DNA of 64,000 nt from Sanguibacter inulinus. GTDB taxonomy: Bacteria; Actinomycetota; Actinomycetes; Actinomycetales; Cellulomonadaceae. A program made the position numbers and the translations under genes. The stretch is taken from contig NZ_JACBYE010000010.1 in the NCBI RefSeq assembly GCF_013415325.1, positions 21,761-85,760 of the forward strand, written 5' to 3'. The notes under the pieces are model-generated. The model saw nothing but the letters and a program-made list of their open reading frames with translations, did no database searches and was not told the DNA's origin. Positions 20,109-28,371 of this stretch are shown here, piece by piece. Numbering within the stretch: position 1 is the first letter of the stretch; the number at the start of each line of letters is the position of its first letter.

Positions 20109-21284
20109 ATGTCACACGCTGAACTGAGCGCCGACGCGCGCCAGGCGCTGCTCGCGCAGACCATAGAGCTGCCGTCCTGGGCCTTCGGCAACTCCGGGAC
20201 CAGGTTCAAGGTCTTCGCGCAGGAGGGTGTCCCGCGCGACCCCTTCGAGAAGATTGCGGACGCTGCGCAGGTGAATCGATACACGGCGACGGCGCCGCGT
20301 GTCTCCCTGCACATCCCGTGGGACCTCACCGACGACTACGCCGCGCTGTCTGCGCACGCGCAGGACCTCGGGGTCGAGATCGGCGCGATCAACTCGAACC
20401 TCTTCCAGGACGACGACTACATGCTCGGGTCGCTCACGCACCCGGACCCGATCGTCCGCAAGAAGGCCGTCGACCACCACCTCCAGTGCGTCGACGTCAT
20501 GCGCGCCACAGGCTCGACCGATCTCAAGCTCTGGCTGCCCGACGGCCTCAACTACCCGGGCCAGGACAACCTGCGCGCCCGCCAGGACCGCCTGGCCGAC
20601 GGCCTCGCCGAGATCTACGCGGCCCTCGACCCCGAGCACCGCCTCGTCATCGAGTACAAGTTCTTCGAGCCGGCCTTCTACTCCATGGACATCCCGGACT
20701 GGGGTACCGCGCTGCTGCACTGCCTCGCCCTCGGCCCGCAGGCCGTGGTCGTCCTCGACACCGGGCACCACGCACCGGGGACCAACATCGAGTTCATCGT
20801 CGCGCAGCTGCTGCGTCAGGGGCGCCTCGGCGCCTTCGACTTCAACTCGCGCTTCTACGCCGACGACGACCTCATGGTCGGGGCGGCCGACCCCTTCCAG
20901 CTGTTCAGGATCATGCACGAGATCGTCCAGGCCGGGGCGCTCGCCCCCGACTCGGGCGTGAGCTTCATGCTCGACCAGTGCCACAACATCGAGCCCAAGA
21001 TCCCCGCGCAGATCCGCTCGGTGATGAACGTCCAGGAGGCCACGGCCAAGGCGTTGCTCGTCGACACCGTCGCCCTCGACGCCGCACAGCGCTCCGGTGA
21101 CGTGCTCGGTGCGAACGGCGCCCTCATGGACGCCTACAACACCGACGTCCGACCGCTGCTCGCCGGTCTGCGCGAAGAGCAGGGCCTGCACCCGGACCCG
21201 CTCGCCGCCTACGCGGCCTCCGGCTACGCCGAGAAGATCGTGGCCGAGCGCGTCGGTGGCGCGCAGGCCGGATGGGGAGCCTGA
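20109..21284 (+). CDS. rhaI: L-rhamnose isomerase
   Basis: A 391-residue enzyme of the Pseudomonas stutzeri-type L-rhamnose isomerase family, converting L-rhamnose to L-rhamnulose with divalent metal. It is a TIM barrel. Metal and substrate motifs are visible in order: SLHIPWDL, DLKLWLPDGLNYPGQDN, VIEYKFFEPAFY, VVLDTGHHAPGTN and GAFDFNSRFYADDDL. The ATG at 20109 is preceded by GAGGTGGAGAG; the longer upstream reading frame would run through the operator and is rejected. It heads the rhaI-aldolase fusion-rhaB unit. A second operator-like sequence lies within codons 55-58. Confidence 0.95.
   Translation: MSHAELSADARQALLAQTIELPSWAFGNSGTRFKVFAQEGVPRDPFEKIADAAQVNRYTATAPRVSLHIPWDLTDDYAALSAHAQDLGVEIGAINSNLFQDDDYMLGSLTHPDPIVRKKAVDHHLQCVDVMRATGSTDLKLWLPDGLNYPGQDNLRARQDRLADGLAEIYAALDPEHRLVIEYKFFEPAFYSMDIPDWGTALLHCLALGPQAVVVLDTGHHAPGTNIEFIVAQLLRQGRLGAFDFNSRFYADDDLMVGAADPFQLFRIMHEIVQAGALAPDSGVSFMLDQCHNIEPKIPAQIRSVMNVQEATAKALLVDTVALDAAQRSGDVLGANGALMDAYNTDVRPLLAGLREEQGLHPDPLAAYAASGYAEKIVAERVGGAQAGWGA
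20272..20283. promoter_or_regulatory. Possible secondary rhamnose operator inside rhaI
   Basis: TGAATCGATACA differs from the perfect palindrome TGAATCGATTCA by one base. It is 194 bp downstream of the primary site at 20078 and, unusually for this genome, uses an AAT codon. LacI-family repressors often use a paired internal site for looping. Confidence 0.35.
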
Positions 21285-21285
21285 C

Positions 21286-23361
21286 ATGACGACGACCCCC
21301 AGCACCAGCACGACCACCCCCGCGGCCGACCTCGTCGCCCGGTCCAACCGCCTCGGCGCCGACCCCCGCACCACCAACTACGCCGGTGGCAACACCTCCG
21401 CCAAGGGCACCGAGACCGACCCCGTCACCGGCGAGCCTGTCGAGCTGCTGTGGGTCAAGGGCTCGGGCGGCGACCTCGGCACCCTCACGGAGAAGAACCT
21501 CGCCGTGCTGCGCCTCGACAGGATCCGCGCCCTCACCGGCGTGTACCCCGGCGTCGACCGCGAAGACGAGATGGTCGCAGCCTTCGACTACTGCCTGCAC
21601 GGGAAGGGCGGTGCCGCGCCGTCGATCGACACCGCGATGCACGGCCTCGTCGACGCCGCGCACGTCGACCACCTGCACCCCGACTCCGGCATCGCCCTCG
21701 CGACAGCCGCCGACGGCGAGGCCCTCACGGCCGAGTGCTTCGGCGACAGGGTCGTGTGGGTGCCGTGGCGCCGCCCCGGCTTCCAGCTCGGCCTGGACAT
21801 CGCTGCGGTCAAGGACGCGAACCCGCAGGCCATCGGCTGCATCCTCGGCGGGCACGGCATCACCGCCTGGGGCGAGACGAGCGACGAGGCCGAGGCCCGC
21901 AGCCTCGAGATCGTCGCGACGGCCGAGGCCTTCATCGCCGAGCGCACCGAGAGGCTCGCGGCCGAGGGGAAGCATCCCTTCGGGGCGGTCGTCCCCGGCT
22001 ACGAGGCCCTCGACCCGGCCGAGCGCCGGACCAAGGCCGCGAAGCTGGCCCCGGTGATCCGCGGTCTCGCATCGACCGACGCCCCGCAGGTCGGGCACGT
22101 CACCGACTCCGACGTGGTCCTCGACGTGCTCGCCCGCGAGCGTCTCGCCGAGCTCGCGGCGCTCGGCACGAGCTGCCCCGACCACTTTCTCCGCACCAAG
22201 GTCAAGCCGCTCGTCGTCGACCTGCCGTCCTCGGCGACCGTCGACGAGATCTCTGCGCGCCTCGTCGAGCTGCACGCGGCGTACCGCGAGGACTACCAGG
22301 GCTACTACGACCGCAACGCGACCCCCGACTCCCCGGCGATCCGCGGCGCCGACCCGGCGATCGTGCTCGTACCGGGCGTCGGCATGTTCTCCTTCGGCAA
22401 GGACAAGCAGACCGCGCGCGTCGCGGGCGAGTTCTACGTCAACGCGATCAACGTGATGCGCGGTGCCGAGGCCATCAGCACCTACGCACCCATCGACGAG
22501 GCCGAGAAGTTCCGCATCGAGTACTGGGCCCTCGAAGAGGCGAAGCTCCAGCGGATGCCCGCACCCAAGCCGCTCGCCACCCGCGTCGCGCTCGTCACCG
22601 GAGCCGGTTCGGGCATCGGCCGGGCGATCGCCGAGCGTCTGGCCGCCGAGGGGGCGTGCGTCGTCATCGCGGACCTCAACCTCGAGGGTGCGCTGGAGGT
22701 GGCCGACCAGCTCGGCGGTCCCGACGTCGCTGTCGCCGTCCGCGCGGACGTGACGAGCGAGGCCGACGTCGCCGCCCTCGTCGACGAGGCCGCGCTCGCC
22801 TTCGGTGGGGTCGACCTCGTGGTCAACAACGCCGGGCTGTCGATCTCGAAGCCGCTGCTCGAGACCACCGCGAAGGACTGGGACCTCCAGCACGACGTCA
22901 TGGCCAAGGGGTCGTTCCTCGTCGCCCGCGAGGCGGCCCGCGCCATGATCGCCCAGGCGATGGGCGGCGACATCGTCTACATCGCGTCGAAGAACTCGCT
23001 CTTCGCCGGGCCCAACAACATCGCGTACTCGGCGACGAAGGCCGACCAGGCGCACCAGGTGAGGCTGCTCGCGGCCGAGCTCGGGGAGCACGGCATCCGG
23101 GTCAACGGCGTCAACCCTGACGGCGTGGTCCGTGGCTCGGGCATCTTCGCCGGAGGGTGGGGGGCCAAGCGGGCTGCGGTCTACGGCGTCGCGGAGGAGG
23201 ACCTCGGTGCGTACTACGCGCAGCGCACGCTGCTCAAGCGCGAGGTGCTCCCCGAGCACGTCGCGGCCGCGGTCTACGCCCTCACCGGGCCGGACCTCAG
23301 CCAGACGACAGGGCTGCACGTGCCGGTCGACTCGGGTGTCGCGGCGGCGTTCCTGCGCTGA
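21286..23361 (+). CDS. rhaEW: Bifunctional L-rhamnulose-1-phosphate aldolase/L-lactaldehyde dehydrogenase
   Basis: A 691-residue fusion. Residues 1 to about 425 are a class II aldolase domain with GGNTSAK, WVKGSGGDLG and the zinc ligands in DHLHPDSGIA. From about 437 an SDR domain follows: Rossmann motif TGAGSGIG, NNAG, and the YSATK active site near residue 581. Family members (RhaEW/YuxG) split L-rhamnulose-1-phosphate into DHAP and L-lactaldehyde and oxidise the latter to lactate. The start is one base after the rhaI stop, with GGGGAG upstream. The fusion keeps the toxic aldehyde within one protein. It lies in the rhaI-rhaEW-rhaB unit. Confidence 0.94.
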   Translation: MTTTPSTSTTTPAADLVARSNRLGADPRTTNYAGGNTSAKGTETDPVTGEPVELLWVKGSGGDLGTLTEKNLAVLRLDRIRALTGVYPGVDREDEMVAAFDYCLHGKGGAAPSIDTAMHGLVDAAHVDHLHPDSGIALATAADGEALTAECFGDRVVWVPWRRPGFQLGLDIAAVKDANPQAIGCILGGHGITAWGETSDEAEARSLEIVATAEAFIAERTERLAAEGKHPFGAVVPGYEALDPAERRTKAAKLAPVIRGLASTDAPQVGHVTDSDVVLDVLARERLAELAALGTSCPDHFLRTKVKPLVVDLPSSATVDEISARLVELHAAYREDYQGYYDRNATPDSPAIRGADPAIVLVPGVGMFSFGKDKQTARVAGEFYVNAINVMRGAEAISTYAPIDEAEKFRIEYWALEEAKLQRMPAPKPLATRVALVTGAGSGIGRAIAERLAAEGACVVIADLNLEGALEVADQLGGPDVAVAVRADVTSEADVAALVDEAALAFGGVDLVVNNAGLSISKPLLETTAKDWDLQHDVMAKGSFLVAREAARAMIAQAMGGDIVYIASKNSLFAGPNNIAYSATKADQAHQVRLLAAELGEHGIRVNGVNPDGVVRGSGIFAGGWGAKRAAVYGVAEEDLGAYYAQRTLLKREVLPEHVAAAVYALTGPDLSQTTGLHVPVDSGVAAAFLR

Positions 23362-23370
23362 CGATCAGCA

Positions 23371-23470
23371 GCACGACAGCACGACAGCACGACAGCACGA
23401 CAGCACGACAGCACGACAGCACGACAGCACGACAGCACGACAGCACGACAGCACGACAGCACGACAGCAC
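23371..23470. repeat. GCACGACA tandem repeat, 12.5 copies
   Basis: Twelve perfect 8-bp units (23371-23466) plus half a unit, starting 9 bp after the aldolase fusion stop and ending 117 bp before rhaB. No copy varies within the block. The period is not a multiple of three, so it would shift any reading frame through it. The block lies in the transcript between two rhamnose genes. Confidence 0.9.
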
Positions 23471-23587
23471 AGCACCGCGCGGACCCGGGCAGCGGAGCCC
23501 GGGCCCGCGCCCCGCACGGCCGAGGCCGTGCGCACCGCCCGCGCACGGCGCGCCGGCGGGCATCAGCATCGTGGAAGGTGCAGTGAC

Positions 23588-25180
23588 GTGGAGAGACGGA
23601 CGACGGCCTTCGCGGCCGTGGACCTCGGGGCCTCGAGCGGTCGCGTGATCCTCGGGCGGGTGATCCCTGGAGACGCCCTCGACGGCAGCCAGACCCGGGT
23701 CGAGCTGCACGAGGTGACGCGGTTCCCCAACGGGCCCGTCGAGGTCGACGGCACCCTGCACTGGGACATCTTGCGCCTGCACCAGGGGATCCTCGACGGG
23801 CTGCGCGCAGCGGTCCGCGAGACCCAGGCGTGCGGCGACGTCTTCGGCGGCGTCGGCATCGACTCGTGGGCTGTCGACTACGGCCTGCTCGACGCCGACG
23901 GCGCGCTGCTCGGCAACCCCGTGCACTACCGAGACTCTCGGACCGACGGTGTCCCGGCGCGGGTCTTCGATCAGATCGGCTCGGGCGAGCACTACGCCGT
24001 CAACGGTCTGCAGACCCAGCCCTTCAACACCGAGTTCCAGCTCGTGGCCGCGGCCGGGTCCGCGCAGCTCGACGCGGCCCGCACGCTGCTGCTCGTCCCC
24101 GACCTGCTGACAGCCTGGTTGACCGGTCGCCGGGTCGCCGAGGTGACGAACGCGTCGACCACCGGTCTGCTCGACGTGCGGTCGCGGCAGTGGTCCACGA
24201 CCCTCGTCGACGCCTTGCAGAAGGCCTTCCCTTCGCTGCCCGAGCTCCTCGGGTCGGACGGTCTGCTCCCGGCGCTCGTCGAGCCCGGGACCGTCGTCGC
24301 GCCTCTCGCCGACGACGTCGCCCGCGCCGTCGGTGCGCCTGCCGGAGTCCCGGTCATAGCGGTCGGTTCGCACGACACAGCCTCGGCCGTGGTGGCCGTC
24401 CCCGCGACGAGCGAGCACTTCGCGTATGTCTCGTGCGGCACGTGGTCCCTCGTCGGGCTCGAGCTCGACGCTCCGGTCCTCTCCGAGGCCAGCCGCGAGG
24501 CCAACTTCACCAACGAGCTCGGCGTCGACGGGACCGTGCGATACCTGCGCAACGTCATGGGTCTCTGGCTGCTCCAGGAGTCCGTCCGCACGTGGAACGC
24601 GGCAGGTCTGCCCGCAGACCTGCCTGACCTGCTCGCCGCCGCTGCGCTCGTCCCGGCGCTCACCACGGTCGTCGACGTCGATGCGCCGGAGTTCCTCGCC
24701 CCCGGAGACATGCCCGCGCGGATCGCCGCTGCGGCCGAGCGGACCGGCCAGACGCCGCCGCAGTCGCAGGCCGAGACCGTCCGCTGCATCCTCGACTCCC
24801 TCGCGGTCGCCTACAGGCGGGCCGTGCGCCAGGCCGGCGAGCTGTCAGGGCGCGACGTCGACGTGGTGCACATGGTCGGCGGGGGAGTGCGCAACGAGCT
24901 GCTCTGCCAGCTCACCGCCGACGCGACAGGGCTGCCTGTGGTGGCGGGACCTGTCGAGGGGGCGGCTCTCGGCAACGTCCTCGTGCAGGCCCGCGCTGCC
25001 GGTGTCCTCAGCGGGGACCTCGCTGCGCTGCGTGCCGTGGGAGCACGAGGCGTCCCGCTGCGCAGGTACGTGCCCGGTGGCGGAGGGGCAGCAAGTCTCG
25101 CCGCAGAGCACTGGGCCACCGCGGAGGCCAGGCTCGTCGGGGCTGTGCTCGGGGCTGTGCTCGGGGCCGTCGACGCCTGA
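23588..25180 (+). CDS. rhaB: Rhamnulokinase
   Basis: A 530-residue FGGY-family carbohydrate kinase that phosphorylates L-rhamnulose at O1. The N-terminal phosphate-binding motif AAVDLGASSGRVILGRV is present, followed by HEVTRFPNGPV, WDILRLHQGI, SWAVDYGLLD and NPVHYRDSRTDG; the C-terminal domain has VSCGTWSLVGLELD and HMVGGGVRNELLCQLTADATG. The last 20 residues are Ala/Val-rich. GTG 23588 is favoured because GGAAGG lies 9 bases upstream and the family motif begins within ten codons; the earlier in-frame start at 23132 runs through the tandem repeat and is rejected. Confidence 0.94.
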   Translation: MERRTTAFAAVDLGASSGRVILGRVIPGDALDGSQTRVELHEVTRFPNGPVEVDGTLHWDILRLHQGILDGLRAAVRETQACGDVFGGVGIDSWAVDYGLLDADGALLGNPVHYRDSRTDGVPARVFDQIGSGEHYAVNGLQTQPFNTEFQLVAAAGSAQLDAARTLLLVPDLLTAWLTGRRVAEVTNASTTGLLDVRSRQWSTTLVDALQKAFPSLPELLGSDGLLPALVEPGTVVAPLADDVARAVGAPAGVPVIAVGSHDTASAVVAVPATSEHFAYVSCGTWSLVGLELDAPVLSEASREANFTNELGVDGTVRYLRNVMGLWLLQESVRTWNAAGLPADLPDLLAAAALVPALTTVVDVDAPEFLAPGDMPARIAAAAERTGQTPPQSQAETVRCILDSLAVAYRRAVRQAGELSGRDVDVVHMVGGGVRNELLCQLTADATGLPVVAGPVEGAALGNVLVQARAAGVLSGDLAALRAVGARGVPLRRYVPGGGGAASLAAEHWATAEARLVGAVLGAVLGAVDA

Positions 25181-25239
25181 CCACTCGGCTGAGGGGCCTC
25201 GAGGCAGGTGCGAGCCCAGAAGCGCTCGCCAGTCCGGAG

Positions 25240-25263
25240 GGCCGCCAGCCTGGCGGGGCGGCC
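25240..25263. terminator. Convergent hairpin after rhaB
   Basis: GGCCGCC at 25240-25246 pairs with GGCGGCC at 25257-25263, with further pairing inside (CCGCCAG/CTGGCGG). It is shared by rhaB and the convergent VOC-GNAT gene and ends at that gene's stop codon. Confidence 0.55.
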
Positions 25264-26378
25264 TAGCCGTGCTGGACCGGCTGGTCGCGCAGCGCGAGGA
25301 TGAACTCTTCGACGACCTCGCCACGGCCGTTGGCGAAGCCTGAGTCCTCACCGATCACCTCGAAGCCGCAGCGCTTGAGCACCGTCAGCGACCCGACGTT
25401 GTCCTTGGCGGTGCGGGCGTGCATCGGTCGGTCGGTCACCTCGGTGAGGATCGCGCGCAGCGCCTTGGTCGCGACACCCCGGCCCCAGTACTCGCGGCCG
25501 ATCCAGTAGGTGAGCTCGTGCTCGTCGTCCTCGACGTAGGTCATGATGCTGCCCGCGACACGGCCGCCCACGAGGATCGTTCGGGCCGTGACCTGGGGGT
25601 CCTCGCGCAGGATCTTCCACCGGGCGTCGAAGCGGCCGCGGTCGGTCGGGTCCTTGACGGTGAAGGCTGCGATCCGGTTGGCCTCGCGGTCCTGCTCCAT
25701 GCGGAAGAACACGTCGATGTCAGCCGAGATGATCGGGCGCAGGACGACGTCGGCCGGGGCCGCGACGAGCTCGACCTCGAAGCCCGCGGAGTTCTGCAGG
25801 AATGCTGCGTAGTGGCCGGGGCGCCCGTCGGAGGGCTTGCCGCCAGCCCACGGGTACCTGTCGGCGAAGAGCGGTGTCCAGCCCTTCTCCTGCGCAGCTG
25901 CGTACAGACGGTCGACGCGGGCCTGCGACCCCGAGTGCAGGGCGAGGTGGTTGAGGCCGGGCCGGAGCCTGTCGTGCTCGGAGGAGGACAGCGCGGCGGA
26001 CTGCTCGAAGACCAGGTACGTCCCGCCGAGCCTCAGGCTGAACCCTGTGTCCCACGTCTGGAAGGGGGAGTAGCCGAGCTCGGTGAGCAGCCAGCCCCAG
26101 GTGGCGCGGGCCTCCTCGAGGTCGGGGACCCAGATCTCGACATGGTGGAGCGTGCCGCGCGCCGAGGCGATCGGCGCGGCGGGGACCGCGGGCGCGGCAG
26201 GCGCGGCGGGGGATGCCTGACCGGAGTCGGGCACTGTGGGGGTGGACGGCGCAGACGCAGCCGAGGCCGACGACGTGTCGGTGGCTGCTGCGGTCGGGGC
26301 GGAGGGCGTGCCGAGGCCAGCCTGCGCCGAGGCAGGCTGGGCGGTCGACGACGCGGTCGTCTCGGGCTGGACAGTCAC
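25263..26378 (-). CDS. VOC (glyoxalase-like) and GNAT fusion protein
   Basis: A 371-residue two-domain protein. The first 70 residues are a low-complexity Ala/Pro/Ser/Thr tail. A glyoxalase/dioxygenase-like domain spans about 76-205 (HHVEIWVPDLEEARATWGWLLTELGY, LNHLALHSGSQARVDRLY, GHYAAFLQNSAGFEVELVA), with the metal-type His and Glu positions present. A GNAT domain follows (about 212-371; YWIGREYWGRGVATKALRAIL and ARTAKDNVGSLTVLKRCGF). The fusion suggests linked sensing or modification of one small molecule, perhaps a resistance function, but no substrate can be read. It is monocistronic. Confidence 0.87.
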   Translation of the reverse strand: MTVQPETTASSTAQPASAQAGLGTPSAPTAAATDTSSASAASAPSTPTVPDSGQASPAAPAAPAVPAAPIASARGTLHHVEIWVPDLEEARATWGWLLTELGYSPFQTWDTGFSLRLGGTYLVFEQSAALSSSEHDRLRPGLNHLALHSGSQARVDRLYAAAQEKGWTPLFADRYPWAGGKPSDGRPGHYAAFLQNSAGFEVELVAAPADVVLRPIISADIDVFFRMEQDREANRIAAFTVKDPTDRGRFDARWKILREDPQVTARTILVGGRVAGSIMTYVEDDEHELTYWIGREYWGRGVATKALRAILTEVTDRPMHARTAKDNVGSLTVLKRCGFEVIGEDSGFANGRGEVVEEFILALRDQPVQHG

Positions 26379-26561
26379 AGGTCCACGGTACGCGGCGGCA
26401 GGTCGGTCACCAGTGCCGTAGGGCCTGTCCGGCGTGTGCTCATCTTCACGTTCTGGTCACGTGACACGGCGGCGCCGTGCCCCACCGCGGTGCCCATCAT
26501 CGCCGAGTTCGGGCGGCTCGCAAGGCGGGGGAGCATCTCCTTCCTCACAGTGCTCAAAACT

Positions 26562-26588
26562 TAAACTACTAGCCAGGCGAGCCGATGA
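26562..26588 (+). promoter_or_regulatory. Sigma-28/WhiG-type promoter of the GAF chemoreceptor gene
   Basis: TAAA at 26562-26565, exactly 15 bp, then GCCGATGA at 26581-26588, against the FliA/WhiG consensus TAAA-N15-GCCGATAA (11 of 12 core positions). It is 72 bp upstream of the ATG at 26661, in a region otherwise poor in other motifs. Confidence 0.75.
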
Positions 26589-26660
26589 AGTCGTCGGAGG
26601 GGGTCACTTCAACCGAAGAACGACCGACGCTGCGCCGCAGGGCGCCAGAGGAGCACCATC

Positions 26661-28214
26661 ATGTTCACGCTGAGAAGGACACACGCGGCAGCCGACGCGA
26701 GCCTGGCGCTCGCCGAGGCGCGCCAGAACACCGACGCGGTCACCGCGGTGGTCGAGGCGCTCGCGCGCAGCCGGGAGCCTGGCGACGCCGTGCAGCGCGT
26801 CCTCGACGTCGTGCGCGAGCAGTTCGGCTGGGCCTACGGCTCGTACTGGCGGATCGCCGAGGACGAGCCCGTGCTCGAGTTCGCCCAGGAGTCCGGCTCG
26901 GTCGGCGAGGAGTTCCGCGCCGTGACGGCCACGGCCTCGTTCCGTGAGGGCGTGGGCCTGTCCGGTCGCGCGTGGAAGTCCCGCGACCTCGTGGTCGTCG
27001 AAGACCTCGGTGACCTCCGCGACTGCGTGCGGGCGCCTGCCGCCCAGCGCGTCGGTGTCCGCAGCGGTATCTGCTTCCCCCTCTACGAGGACGGTCAGGT
27101 GGCCGGGACGATGGACTTCTTCGCGACCGAGGTCCTCGCGCTCTCGCCCCAGCGCGTCGAGACTCTGCGCAGCATCGGTGTCCTGGTGTCGCAGGCCCTC
27201 GAGAGGGTCGTCGTCGCCGAGCGACAGGCCCTCGACAAGCAGGACGTCGACGCCGTGAGCTCTGTGCTGCGCGAGGTCTCTGTCGCGACCTCCCGGGACG
27301 CCGCGCTGTCGCGCGCCCTCGACACCATCCGACGTGACTTCGGCTGGGACTACGGGTCCTTCTGGCAGATCGACGAGGCCGACCAGGTGCTGCGCTTCGG
27401 CCAGGAGTCGGGCCAGGTCGGCGAAGAGTTCCGCACCGTGACCCGTGCGGCCTCCTTCGCCCAGGGTGTCGGCGTCGCGGGGCGGGCGTGGAAGACGCGA
27501 GACCTCGTCTACGTGCGCGACCTCGCGCAGGTGACCGACTGCGTGCGTGCACCCGTCGCCCAGCGCGCCGGGGTGAAGTCCGGGGTGTGCCTGCCGATCC
27601 TCGTCCGCGGGACCGTCGTCGGGACGATGGACTTCTTCGTCACCTCGACACTCACGATCTCTGCTGGCCGTGAAGAGGCTCTGCGCAACACGGCCTTCCT
27701 CCTCGGGCAGGCCCTCGAGCGCATCGAGGCTGCGGACCGCCTGACGACCGCGGGCAACGAGCTCGTCGCGTCGATCGACGAGGTCGAGCGCAACGTGCTG
27801 TCGGCCACCCGTGTGGCGACAGACGGGCGTCTCCTCGCGGAGCGCGCGAACGACGAGGTCACCCGGCTCGGCGAGTCGTCGCAGGAGATCGGCACCGTGG
27901 TCAACGTCATCGGGCGGATCGCCGCGCAGACGAACCTGCTCGCCCTCAACGCGGCGATCGAGGCCGCGCGGGCCGGTGAGGCGGGCCGCGGGTTCGCCGT
28001 CGTCGCCAACGAGGTCAAGGACCTCGCCAACGAGACGGCACGGGCCACGACCGAGGTCGGGCAGCGGATCTCCGCGATCCAGGAGCTGGTCGACGAGGTC
28101 GTCGGGTCGCTGACGAGCATCAGCGACGCCGTCGGTCAGATCAACGAGACCCAGGCGACCATCGGCGGCGTCCTCACGGAGCAGGCTGCGGTCACGCGCG
28201 CGATCCTCGACTGA
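26661..28214 (+). CDS. Soluble chemoreceptor with two GAF domains
   Basis: A 517-residue cytoplasmic methyl-accepting-like protein with no membrane helix. Two GAF domains (about 25-185 and 195-355) each carry a paired-cysteine motif, DCVRAP..., with C122/C138 and C294/C310 (spacing C-x15-C). A short signalling domain follows (about 365-515), with the hairpin tip [25 protein letters not shown]. The sensor is probably cytosolic: oxygen, redox or a small molecule. A sigma-28-like promoter is 72 bp upstream. A second member with the same architecture is at 30282-31838. The signalling domain is short, so it may act through a truncated helical bundle. Confidence 0.9.
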   Translation: MFTLRRTHAAADASLALAEARQNTDAVTAVVEALARSREPGDAVQRVLDVVREQFGWAYGSYWRIAEDEPVLEFAQESGSVGEEFRAVTATASFREGVGLSGRAWKSRDLVVVEDLGDLRDCVRAPAAQRVGVRSGICFPLYEDGQVAGTMDFFATEVLALSPQRVETLRSIGVLVSQALERVVVAERQALDKQDVDAVSSVLREVSVATSRDAALSRALDTIRRDFGWDYGSFWQIDEADQVLRFGQESGQVGEEFRTVTRAASFAQGVGVAGRAWKTRDLVYVRDLAQVTDCVRAPVAQRAGVKSGVCLPILVRGTVVGTMDFFVTSTLTISAGREEALRNTAFLLGQALERIEAADRLTTAGNELVASIDEVERNVLSATRVATDGRLLAERANDEVTRLGESSQEIGTVVNVIGRIAAQTNLLALNAAIEAARAGEAGRGFAVVANEVKDLANETARATTEVGQRISAIQELVDEVVGSLTSISDAVGQINETQATIGGVLTEQAAVTRAILD

Positions 28215-28307
28215 GGGCCGCGGGGGTGCGGGGCGAGCTGCCCCGTGCCGTCCGGAGGGAGACCCGTCCCGGGTGGCAGGGGGCCGTGGGACGGGACTCA
28301 CATAGTT

Positions 28308-28334
28308 GAAACCTCAATCAGTGAAGACCGGGGT
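28308..28334 (+). promoter_or_regulatory. Weak sigma-28-like promoter candidate
   Basis: GAAA at 28308, 15 bp, then ACCGGGGT at 28327. Only the spacing and a CCG core match the FliA/WhiG consensus, so this is weaker than those at 26562 and 47496. Confidence 0.25.
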
Positions 28335-28371
28335 CGATCTGAAGGGTCCCCTGAGATGTACGGAGAGCACC

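Noticed and set aside
23371..23470. CRISPR array
   Set aside because: The unit is 8 bp and contiguous, with no unique spacers; it is a simple tandem repeat and there are no cas genes.
23132..23587. Extended rhaB start through the tandem repeat
   Set aside because: It would put more than 150 low-complexity residues before the kinase domain; the start at 23588 has a suitable ribosome-binding site and the family start.
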